NCBI GenBank assembly: GCA_958436475.1
Contig: CAUBKG010000058.1
Location: forward strand, 1-12,075
Length of the DNA: 12,075 nt
Origin: an uncultured Clostridia bacterium
Lineage (GTDB): Bacteria; Bacillota; Clostridia; Oscillospirales; Acutalibacteraceae
Direction: 5' to 3'
The position numbers and the translations under genes were made by a program. Below are positions 1-5,449 of the stretch, one piece after another (within the stretch, counting starts at the first letter, position 1; the number at the start of each line of letters is the position of its first letter). The notes beneath the pieces were generated by a model that saw nothing but the letters and a program-made list of their open reading frames with translations, did no database searches and was not told the DNA's origin.

Positions 1-101
1 ATTTCCTGCATCGGGACTTTTTTGTGCTGTCCGTACAATCTGGCGCGGTTCACTTCGGTGTAACCACAGGGGCCTTTTTTCTCTTTATGAACCGTTCGGC
101 T
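1..101. other. window-edge non-coding stretch with small stems
   Basis: No gene can be supported here. The plus strand holds a small hairpin with arms 47-53 (GGTTCAC) and 58-65 (GTGTAACC, one bulged base) around a short TTCG-containing loop. The arm CGGTTCA (46-52) could instead pair with TGAACCG (88-94), so two structures compete. A minus-strand reading frame stays open across the stretch but has no convincing start. It may be the 3' trailer of the disrupted YcxB-like gene or the leader of a gene outside the window. Confidence 0.3.
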
Positions 102-565
102 TTAAAAATTACAGCGCGCGCCCGCCGGGATTTTCCCCTTCAGGAAGGCGCGGAATTCATCCTCCGTTCCCTTGGAAGCGTCTGTTTTCGGTAAAATAAC
201 CGTGAGGCCGTCGCTCGTCAGGAAAAAGCCGGCTTCGGTTTCCAGAGCCAGGGTTATCCCGCCGTATCGCAGCTTGGTTACCTGACGCTCGCTCCGGCTT
301 TCGTATCCATCCTCAAAAAATAAGGTTTCATGCCGGCACAGCGTGAAGGCAGACGTGCGGCGGAGGCTCCTCTTCACAAGGATGGAAGGCCACCGGACCG
401 CGCGGTTAATGAAAACGGCCGAAAACAGGATAGCAAGAAACATCCAGCCGATCATATAATACGAAAGGCATCCTACCGCTTCTGTCAGAAAAAATAAACG
501 GATCACTTTCACTGAGATAAACAACAAAATTCCTGCCATAGCAGCAAAAAAGATTCGTGCAAGGG
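102..565 (-). pseudogene. C-terminal part of a disrupted YcxB-like membrane protein gene
   Basis: This is the larger, downstream fragment of a gene split by the 566-2039 insertion. An ATG at 539 opens a 145-aa frame, but the frame is open further upstream and the host part begins at the direct repeat at 559-565. The fragment encodes two hydrophobic segments (AAMAGILLFISVKVIRLFF and the stretch around YYMIGWMFLAILFSAVF). A soluble YcxB-like domain follows, with RYGGITLALET, GFFL, VILPK and EFRAFLKGK as in that family. There is no good ribosome site before ATG 539, so translation of the fragment alone is doubtful. YcxB-type proteins are widespread small membrane proteins of unknown function. 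The family call rests on remembered family pattern; the disruption rests on the sequence itself (see the N-terminal part at 2040-2131). Confidence 0.7.
559..565. repeat. left copy of 7-bp direct repeat GCAAGGG (putative target-site duplication)
   Basis: GCAAGGG here and at 2040-2046 flank the AT-rich insert. On the minus strand both copies read CCCTTGC in the same codon phase (CTT GCx). Deleting the insert with one copy therefore rejoins the YcxB-like frame exactly. Confidence 0.6.
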
Positions 566-580
566 AGAGGCTGCATAAGG

Positions 581-595
581 AAGGAGCCCCTCCTT
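581..595. repeat. perfect inverted repeat at the left end of the insert
   Basis: AAGGAG-CCC-CTCCTT is a perfect 6-bp stem with a 3-nt loop, 15 bp inside the left junction. It lies just upstream of the -35 region of the M24 gene. A GGAG/CTCC-containing hairpin also sits at the right end of the insert, so both ends are marked by stem-loops. Confidence 0.55.
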
Positions 596-597
596 TG

Positions 598-626
598 TTG
601 TTTTCTATAATAAAAAATAGTATAAT
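598..626 (+). promoter_or_regulatory. putative sigma-A promoter of the M24 peptidase gene
   Basis: TTGTTT (598-603), a 17-nt spacer and a perfect TATAAT (621-626) lie 29 nt upstream of the ATG. The -35 box matches the consensus at only three positions. A second TATAAT at 606-611 has no -35 partner. Because the promoter is inside the insert, the cargo gene would not depend on host transcription. Confidence 0.55.
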
Positions 627-654
627 AAATTTGAAGTTCGCAGAGGTGACAAAT

Positions 655-1341
655 ATGGAATATAAGGAAGTTCAAAAAGTTGCTAAAGATACTATTGAAT
701 ATGCAAGAAAAAACATTCATTCCGGTATGACTCTTATTGAAGTACGAGAGATGTTAGAGAAGAAAATGTTAGTATTAGGTGCAGATTCATTTTGGTATTG
801 GGGTATTGGTGCATTTGTTTTCGCAGGAAATGAAACTGCAATATCTGCATCTGGAGCTAAATATAAAACAAGTGACAGAGTTATAGCTGAAAACGACATA
901 ATTACAATAGATTTGAGCCCACAGAATAACGATATATGGGGAGATTATGCTCGAACACTGATAATAGAGAATGGCCATGTAATAGACGAGAATAATGCTT
1001 CAAGTGCTGAATGGAGAAATGGCATACAAATGGAGAAGTCGCTTCATAATGAAATGCAAAAATTTGTAACACCGGATACAACATTTGAAGAACTCTACCA
1101 TTATATAAATAGAATAATCGAAGAAAATGGTTATATAAATCTTGATTTTATGGGTAATTTGGGTCATTCAATCGTAAAAAAGAAGAATGACAGAATCTAT
1201 ATCGAAAAAGGCAACACAACCCGATTGGGAGATGTATCTCTTTTTACATTCGAGCCACATATTAGCGTTCCAAGATCAAAGTACGGATACAAAAGAGAGA
1301 ATATATATTATTTTGAAAATGGTATGCTTACTGAGTTATAA
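655..1341 (+). CDS. M24 family metallopeptidase (PepP/methionine-aminopeptidase fold)
   Basis: The 228-aa protein has the pita-bread metallopeptidase fold, whose members remove N-terminal residues from peptides using two metal ions. All five expected metal ligands are visible: D86 (TIDLSP), D97 (GDYART, 11 residues later as in methionine aminopeptidase), H171 (NLGHS), E200 (FTFEPH) and E215 (KREN). The ATG at 655 is chosen over the upstream frame because AGAGGTG lies a suitable distance before it and the family's N-terminal helix starts there. It has only the catalytic domain and no creatinase-like N-terminal domain, which suits a small Xaa-Pro-type or related peptidase; the substrate cannot be told. 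Its codons are much more AT-rich than those of the gyrase and dnaA genes. It converges on the four-helix-bundle gene and looks like cargo of the insert. Confidence 0.85.
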   Translation: MEYKEVQKVAKDTIEYARKNIHSGMTLIEVREMLEKKMLVLGADSFWYWGIGAFVFAGNETAISASGAKYKTSDRVIAENDIITIDLSPQNNDIWGDYARTLIIENGHVIDENNASSAEWRNGIQMEKSLHNEMQKFVTPDTTFEELYHYINRIIEENGYINLDFMGNLGHSIVKKKNDRIYIEKGNTTRLGDVSLFTFEPHISVPRSKYGYKRENIYYFENGMLTEL

Positions 1342-1391
1342 AAACGGTAATTCTATGATAAGAATTAAACAACCTTCATATTTATAGAGAA
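1342..1391. other. short AT-rich intergenic spacer
   Basis: Only a weak hairpin is visible (ATTCT/AGAAT, 1350-1365) between the M24 stop codon and the larger terminator stem. No reading frame here is credible. Confidence 0.3.
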
Positions 1392-1436
1392 AACCCGCTA
1401 TGTCATCTTTCGGTTTTGAAAGTGTCATAGTGGGTT
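1392..1436 (-). terminator. shared terminator hairpin between the convergent insert genes
   Basis: Arms AACCCGCTATG and CATAGTGGGTT pair (one G-U), followed by a small internal loop, a CTTTC/GAAAG inner stem and a GGTTTT loop on the plus strand. On the minus strand the stem runs straight into GGGTTTTCTCT, a fair intrinsic terminator for the four-helix-bundle gene. On the plus strand the following tract (ATACCTTTATTTT) is poorer, but the stem may still stop M24 transcription. Confidence 0.6.
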
Positions 1437-1442
1437 ATACCT

Positions 1443-1793
1443 TTATTTTGACTTAATTGTTTTTAGTGATGCTATTAACATTCTTCTGATAGCGCCGCAA
1501 TCATTTTGTATTGCTTTGTACTTGCTTTCACTCATACAGCCTGTTTCAAAAAGCAGTTGTAGCCAATATTCCGTTTCATAACATTCTTTTTGAGCAATTT
1601 CAAGTTTAGAAATAAAATCCTTTTTGCTTTGTGCATACTGTGCCTCGTGTATATTAGCACCAATAGAAGTACCTGAGCGAAGCAGCTGGTTAACCAATAC
1701 CGCTTCTTTAAAATTTGATTTTATTTCTCTGCATAAGAATACAATATCTTTTGCAAAGTTTTTAGATTTATCTCTCAATACACTGTCAGCCAA
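1443..1793 (-). CDS. four-helix-bundle protein (23S rRNA IVS-encoded / bAvd-like family)
   Basis: The protein is a small basic helical bundle of about 116 aa. The family hallmark is clear: RSGTSIGANIHEAQ, then SKKDFISKLEIAQKE, then ETEYWLQLL. Relatives are encoded in intervening sequences inside 23S rRNA genes and, as Avd, in diversity-generating retroelements, where they form pentameric nucleic-acid-binding barrels. No reverse transcriptase is nearby, so an Avd role is unlikely. I choose the TTG at 1793, with GAGG at 1805-1802 eight nt before it. The GTG at 1811 directly abuts the -10 box and would lie upstream of the transcript start. The protein then begins LADSVLRDKS (the first residue would be read as Met), in line with family N-termini. 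Its own promoter and the stem-loop array lie upstream. It may act on the hairpins, but that is inference. Confidence 0.8.
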   Translation of the reverse strand: MADSVLRDKSKNFAKDIVFLCREIKSNFKEAVLVNQLLRSGTSIGANIHEAQYAQSKKDFISKLEIAQKECYETEYWLQLLFETGCMSESKYKAIQNDCGAIRRMLIASLKTIKSK

Positions 1794-1811
1794 ACTTATT
1801 ACCTCAAGCAC

Positions 1812-1840
1812 ATTATAATTAAAATCATATATTTATTCAA
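1812..1840 (-). promoter_or_regulatory. near-consensus promoter of the four-helix-bundle gene
   Basis: On the minus strand TTGAAT (1840-1835), a 17-nt spacer and a perfect TATAAT (1817-1812). The expected start of transcription, near 1805, falls on the GAGG ribosome site, giving a leader of only about 12 nt before the TTG start at 1793. Confidence 0.7.
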
Positions 1841-1848
1841 GCTTTATT

Positions 1849-2041
1849 CTGTGACAAGCACAGAGTAATATTTTTGATAAATCAAAAGTTATATTGAAGC
1901 CTTGCGGCTTCAGTTTTATTTTATTCGCCCTATAACGGTGCGAAGCACAATAAAACTGCGAAGCAATATAACTGTCATAAGACAATATCACTCGCCGTAA
2001 GGCGAATAAAACTGCTGCACCCTCCTTACGGAGTGTGCAGC
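1849..2041. repeat. array of eight stem-loops with AATAWAACT-type spacers
   Basis: Eight perfect or near-perfect inverted repeats follow one another: 1849-1863 (CTGTG/CACAG), 1872-1887 (TTTTGA/TCAAAA), 1895-1912 (TGAAGCC/GGCTTCA), 1938-1948 (GTGC/GCAC, GAA loop), 1958-1964 (GC/GC, GAA loop), 1974-1983 (GTC/GAC), 1993-2004 (CGCC/GGCG, GTAA loop) and 2014-2041 (12-bp arms with one mismatch, TTAC loop). The stems differ in sequence and length but keep pairing. The last four spacers are all 9 nt: AATAAAACT, AATATAACT, AATATCACT, AATAAAACT. Earlier spacers are looser AT-rich relatives, one of them long (1913-1937). The array lies between the four-helix-bundle promoter and the right junction of the insert, and no protein-coding frame crosses it convincingly. 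Confidence 0.85.
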
Positions 2042-2046
2042 AAGGG
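2040..2046. repeat. right copy of 7-bp direct repeat GCAAGGG
   Basis: This matches 559-565 exactly. It forms the junction between the N-terminal fragment of the YcxB-like gene and the insert. See the left copy for the codon-phase argument. Confidence 0.6.
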
Positions 2047-2131
2047 CGATCCCTTTTCCAAAGACCGCCTTGTTTGCTTTTTTCAACGTGTTTTCCGTAT
2101 AAACCGTATCAAACGCAAAAATGGGTTCCAT
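2040..2131 (-). pseudogene. N-terminal part of the disrupted YcxB-like membrane protein gene
   Basis: The ATG at 2131 has a strong ribosome site (AGGAGG, 2146-2141, nine nt away), so this is the true start of the broken gene. It encodes MEPIFAFDTVYTENTLKKAN and then KAVFGKGIALA, the usual amphipathic N-terminus before the first membrane helix of YcxB-like proteins. The frame then runs into the insert's first stem-loop and ends at a TGA at 1988-1990, giving a 47-aa stub. Joined at the direct repeat to the 102-565 part it would read ...GIALA-RIFFAAMAGILLF..., a continuous membrane helix in a protein of about 182 aa. The start lies just below gyrA, so the gene was probably expressed from its own or a readthrough transcript. 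Confidence 0.75.
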
Positions 2132-2158
2132 TCCGGTTTTCCTCCTGTAAAAAGCCAG

Positions 2159-2191
2159 GCGCGGCAGCTGGATTTCCACCCTCTGCCGCGC
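2159..2191 (-). terminator. terminator downstream of gyrA
   Basis: A perfect 9-bp stem, GCGCGGCAG/CTGCCGCGC, encloses a 15-nt loop, starting 14 nt after the gyrA stop codon. On the minus strand TTTTT follows five nt after the stem (2153-2149). On the plus strand TTTT follows at once (2192-2195), so it could work in both directions. The long loop and the offset T-run make it less than ideal. Confidence 0.6.
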
Positions 2192-2205
2192 TTTTATCGT
2201 AAAAA

Positions 2206-4707
2206 TTATTCTTCTGCCGGTTCTTCCTCCGGCTCTTCCGCCGGGGCGTCTGCTGCGCCTTCCTCCCCGGAAGACTCTTCCTTTTCTTCCTCGTGCGGGG
2301 CCCTTGCCAGGGTAACGACCTTTTCGCCCTCGCTCACGCGCATCACGCGCACGCCCTTGGCCGGCCGGGCAAAGGTGGAAATTTCCTCCGCGGGGATGCG
2401 GATGATGATACCGTCTGAGCTGATGAGGATGATATCGTCGTCCTCATCGATCACCTTGATGCCGGCCACATCGCCGAACTTCTCCACGCGGTAATTCATG
2501 AGGCCCTTGCCCGCGCGGGACTGGATGCGGTAATCGGAAATCTCGCTCAGGCGGCCGTAGCCCGTTTCAGTCACGGTGAGCACGCGGCCCCCCTCCCGCA
2601 GGACGGACATCCCGACCACTTCATCGTCCTCTCCGAGCTGGATGGCCTTCACGCCGCGGGCGGTACGGCCCACGCAGCGCGCGTCCTCCTCACGGAAGCG
2701 GATGGCCATGCCCTTTTTGGTTGCCACCATCAGCTCGTTTTCGCCGGTCGTCATGCGCACCCAGCAAAGCTCGTCGCCCTCGTCCAGGTGGATGGCGATC
2801 AGTCCGCTCTTGCGCACGTTATTGAAGGAGGAAAGCAGGGTCCTCTTGATGATGCCGCTGCGCGTGACCATGCAGAGGTACTTGCCGTCTTCCATATTGT
2901 TCACCTTGATGAGCGCCGTCACCTTTTCATCCTGCTCCAGCGGGATGAGGTTGACGATGTTCATCCCTTTGGAGGTACGGCTGCTTTCCGGTACCTCGTA
3001 GCACTTGAGGCGGTAAACCTTGCCGTGGTTCGTGAACAGCATGATATAATCGTGGCTGGAGCACACGAACATATACTCGGCGAAGTCTTCTTCGCGCCGG
3101 GTCATGCCCATGAGCCCGCGCCCGCCGCGCCGCTGGGTCTTATAGGTATCCATCGGCTGGCGCTTGATATAGCCGAGGGAGGTGAGCGTGAGCACGCATT
3201 CCTCCTCGGGAATCAGGTCTTCGATATCCACTTCGCCGGTAACGGCGGTGATCTCTGTGCGTCGGTCGTCTCCAAAGCGGTCGCGGATGCTCTGAAGCTC
3301 TTCCTTGATAATGGCGAAAATCTTGCCTTCATCGGCCAGGATGCCGGTGAGCTCCTCGATCTTGGCGCGTAAAGTCGCGAGCTCTTCTTCGATTTTCTCC
3401 CTCTCCAGCCCGGTGAGCTGGCCGAGGCGCATGGCGACGATGGCGGAGGCCTGGATATCATCCAGCCCGAAGCGGGTCATCAGGGCCTCCTTGCCCTCGG
3501 GGATGGTTTTGGAGGAGCGCAGGATCCTGATGACCTCGTCGATAAAATCGAGCGCGATTTTGAGGCCCTCTAAAATATGCGCGCGCTCGCGGGCCCGGCG
3601 GAGCTCAAACTCCGTGCGCCGGGTGATGATCTCCTCCTGGAACCGGAGGTAATGCATCAGCATTTCCTTTAAGGTCAGCACGCGCGGCTGGCCGTTCACC
3701 AGCGCCAGCATGATTACGCCGAAGGTGGTTTGCAGCTGGGTATACATATAGAGCTGGTTTAAAACCACCTGAGGGTTCGCGCCCGCCTTCAGGTCGATCA
3801 CAATGCGCATGCCCTCGCGGCTCGTATGGTCCACGATATCGTCGATCCCCTCGATGCGCTTGTCGTCCACCAGCTGGACGACGCTCTTGATGAGGTTCCG
3901 TTTATTGACCATATAGGGGATTTCGGTGATAACGATGCGGTAGCGGTTGTGCTTTCCTTCCTCGATCTCCGCGCGTCCGCGCACAAGGAGCTTGCCGCGG
4001 CCGGTGGCGTAAGCGGCGCGGATGCCCGCGCGGCCCATGATGATGCCGCCGGTGGGGAAATCCGGCCCCTTGATATACTGCATGAGCTCATCGAGCCCGG
4101 CGTCCGGATCATCGATCAGGGCACAGACGGCATCGATCGTTTCGCGGAGGTTGTGCGGTGGGATGTTGGTCGCCATACCGACCGCGATGCCGACCGAGCC
4201 GTTCACGAGCAAATTCGGGAAGCGGCTGGGCAGCACGACCGGCTCCTTGAGGCGGTCGTCGTAGTTCGGGATGAAATCGACCGTTTCCTTATCAATATCC
4301 GTGAGCATTTCGGTGGCGATCTTGCTCATGCGGGATTCCGTATAACGGTAAGCGGCGGCGGGGTGGCCGTCCACCGAGCCGAAGTTGCCGTGGCCGTCCA
4401 CCAGCATATAGCGCATGGAGAAATCCTGCGCGAGGCGCACGATGGAATCGTATACCGCAGCGTCGCCGTGCGGATGGTAACGGCCGAGAACCTTACCGAT
4501 GGTGTCTGCGCACTTGCGGTAAGCCTTGTCCGGCCCGAGATTGTCTTCATGATAGGTATAGAGGATCCTCCGGTGGACGGGCTTTAAGCCGTCCCGCACG
4601 TCGGGAAGCGCGCGGCCCACGATAACGGACATGGAATAATCCAGATAGGATTTTTTCATTTCCCGCACCAGCTCGACCGGCTGTACCTTATGTTCTTGTA
4701 TGCTCAT
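2206..4707 (-). CDS. gyrA: DNA gyrase subunit A
   Basis: This is the DNA-cutting subunit of gyrase, which with GyrB introduces negative supercoils using ATP. With the ATG at 4707 the protein has 833 aa and the catalytic Tyr falls at 122 (RYTESR). The GyrA box QRRGGRG, typical of gyrase rather than topoisomerase IV, is at 525-531, followed by the beta-pinwheel C-terminal domain. A very acidic tail (about 808-833) ends the protein. The ATG at 4707 is preferred over that at 4722: GGTGG lies 8 nt before it, whereas GGAG sits only 2 nt before 4722. The quinolone-determining region reads HPHGDAAVYD, with Ala at 83 where many bacteria have Ser or Thr, and Asp87 kept. It lies downstream of gyrB and the small YcxB-like gene on the same strand. 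Confidence 0.97.
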   Translation of the reverse strand: MSIQEHKVQPVELVREMKKSYLDYSMSVIVGRALPDVRDGLKPVHRRILYTYHEDNLGPDKAYRKCADTIGKVLGRYHPHGDAAVYDSIVRLAQDFSMRYMLVDGHGNFGSVDGHPAAAYRYTESRMSKIATEMLTDIDKETVDFIPNYDDRLKEPVVLPSRFPNLLVNGSVGIAVGMATNIPPHNLRETIDAVCALIDDPDAGLDELMQYIKGPDFPTGGIIMGRAGIRAAYATGRGKLLVRGRAEIEEGKHNRYRIVITEIPYMVNKRNLIKSVVQLVDDKRIEGIDDIVDHTSREGMRIVIDLKAGANPQVVLNQLYMYTQLQTTFGVIMLALVNGQPRVLTLKEMLMHYLRFQEEIITRRTEFELRRARERAHILEGLKIALDFIDEVIRILRSSKTIPEGKEALMTRFGLDDIQASAIVAMRLGQLTGLEREKIEEELATLRAKIEELTGILADEGKIFAIIKEELQSIRDRFGDDRRTEITAVTGEVDIEDLIPEEECVLTLTSLGYIKRQPMDTYKTQRRGGRGLMGMTRREEDFAEYMFVCSSHDYIMLFTNHGKVYRLKCYEVPESSRTSKGMNIVNLIPLEQDEKVTALIKVNNMEDGKYLCMVTRSGIIKRTLLSSFNNVRKSGLIAIHLDEGDELCWVRMTTGENELMVATKKGMAIRFREEDARCVGRTARGVKAIQLGEDDEVVGMSVLREGGRVLTVTETGYGRLSEISDYRIQSRAGKGLMNYRVEKFGDVAGIKVIDEDDDIILISSDGIIIRIPAEEISTFARPAKGVRVMRVSEGEKVVTLARAPHEEEKEESSGEEGAADAPAEEPEEEPAEE

Positions 4708-4740
4708 AGGAAAAACCACCATTTCTCCGGCGGGGTTCTA

Positions 4741-4779
4741 AGAAATAAAATCCGCGGCCCGTTCCGCCGGAAAGCGGGC
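4741..4779 (-). promoter_or_regulatory. leader hairpin and TTTTATTTCT motif before gyrA
   Basis: In the 104-nt gap upstream of gyrA, arms GCCCG and CGGGC (4757-4779) enclose an inner TTCC/GGAA stem. On the minus strand TTTTATTTCT (4750-4741) follows. The plus strand is also T-rich beyond the stem. It could be a weak terminator for the upstream gene or an attenuator for gyrA. The gyrB leader has the same arrangement. Confidence 0.45.
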
Positions 4780-4811
4780 TGCCGGGTTTTCTTTTTTCGT
4801 TTCCGCGCGGC

Positions 4812-5414
4812 TTATACCGCTCGCGGGTGGGTGCCTTCGGTCAGCCGGGATTTGGCTCGTTCCCAATCCTCCGGGGAGGAAAAAGCGCGGCCCGGAATCA
4901 CGATCAGCCGGCCTCCTGTGGCGAAAAACAGCAGCATATCGTCTTTGCACAGCAAGGCGCAGTCGCCGTTCAAGGGGTATTCCCTGCGGGCTTCCCCCGT
5001 TTCGTATACGAGGAGATTTTCATAAACGGCAAGGGAGACCTGCTCCGCGGTTTTGGCCTTTTCCGCCGCGATATCCCGCTTTTTGCCGGGCAGGATCCAC
5101 ACGGCAATGCCCACCGCTATGCAGACGGCGATGAGGAAAATACCCATGCCGTAATTTTTGGAGGATATAAAATACTGCTGTGCAAACACAAAGCAGAGAA
5201 GCAGCAGGAGCGCGGTTTTGATGATGTCCCCCACAAGGGTTTTCTTTAAAAAGCCGGCCGCATAAAGCGATTCTCTTATTTCTTCTTCCGAAAGCCGGTA
5301 AGATGCGGCGGCGGCTTCCCCTTCCGGCGTGATATGTTCCGCTTCCGGCTGCGGGGCTTCCTGCGGCGTTTCTTCGGCCGCCTCTTCCCGTTTCGGGTTT
5401 TTTTCTTCCTGCAA
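4812..5414 (-). CDS. small membrane protein with YcxB-like C-terminal domain
   Basis: The function is unknown. From a TTG at 5414 the protein is about 200 aa. It has a Glu/Pro-rich N-terminal segment of roughly 40 residues, then two membrane helices (around DIIKTALLLLLCFVFAQQY and GMGIFLIAVCIAVGIAVWIL). A soluble C-terminal part follows, with LLVYET, LLFFATGGRLIVIPGRAF and a closing helix, like the YcxB domain. The start is uncertain. A GTG at 5435 lengthens it by seven residues but has no clear ribosome site, whereas AAGGGA lies six nt before the TTG. The gene follows gyrB by 35 nt (14 nt with the GTG start) and precedes gyrA, so it probably shares the gyrase transcript. A related gene just below gyrA has been broken by an insertion. 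Confidence 0.7.
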   Translation of the reverse strand: MQEEKNPKREEAAEETPQEAPQPEAEHITPEGEAAAASYRLSEEEIRESLYAAGFLKKTLVGDIIKTALLLLLCFVFAQQYFISSKNYGMGIFLIAVCIAVGIAVWILPGKKRDIAAEKAKTAEQVSLAVYENLLVYETGEARREYPLNGDCALLCKDDMLLFFATGGRLIVIPGRAFSSPEDWERAKSRLTEGTHPRAV

Positions 5415-5449
5415 TGCTGTTCCCTTGCCTTTCACCGTTATTTAAACGC

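Larger units (their letters stand above)
566..2039. mobile_element. IVS-like insertion carrying an M24 peptidase, a four-helix-bundle gene and a hairpin array
   Basis: About 1.47 kb of clearly AT-rich DNA interrupts a GC-rich gene and is flanked by the 7-bp direct repeat GCAAGGG. Inside, from left to right, are a short GC hairpin (581-595), a promoter, an M24 peptidase gene (+), a terminator hairpin, a four-helix-bundle gene (-) with its own promoter, and eight stem-loops ending at the right junction. The two ends show imperfect inverted similarity: CTGCA then TAAGGAAGGAGC at the left; CTGCA, 7 extra nt, then TAAGGAGGGTGC at the right on the minus strand. No transposase, recombinase or reverse transcriptase is encoded. 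Four-helix-bundle proteins of this kind are known from intervening sequences in 23S rRNA genes. Calling the whole block one mobile unit is an inference, and its exact edges could be off by a few bases. Confidence 0.65.

Noticed and set aside
1443..1793. Four-helix-bundle gene as Avd of a diversity-generating retroelement
   Set aside because: No reverse transcriptase, template repeat or variable repeat is visible in the window.
1849..2041. The hairpin array as a CRISPR
   Set aside because: The repeats (9 nt) are far too short, what lies between them are palindromes of different lengths, and there are no cas genes.
1443..2041. A true rRNA intervening sequence
   Set aside because: The flanks are protein-coding (YcxB-like gene), not 23S rRNA, so only the protein family is shared with such elements.
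1988..2179. Separate 63-codon gene starting at GTG 2179
   Set aside because: The start lies within the gyrA terminator stem region and lacks a ribosome site; the ATG at 2131 with AGGAGG is the real start, and the frame is the stub of the broken gene.
3826..4587. Long plus-strand frame (253 codons) opposite gyrA
   Set aside because: It is the antisense shadow of GC-rich gyrA codons, with no ribosome site and no family resemblance.
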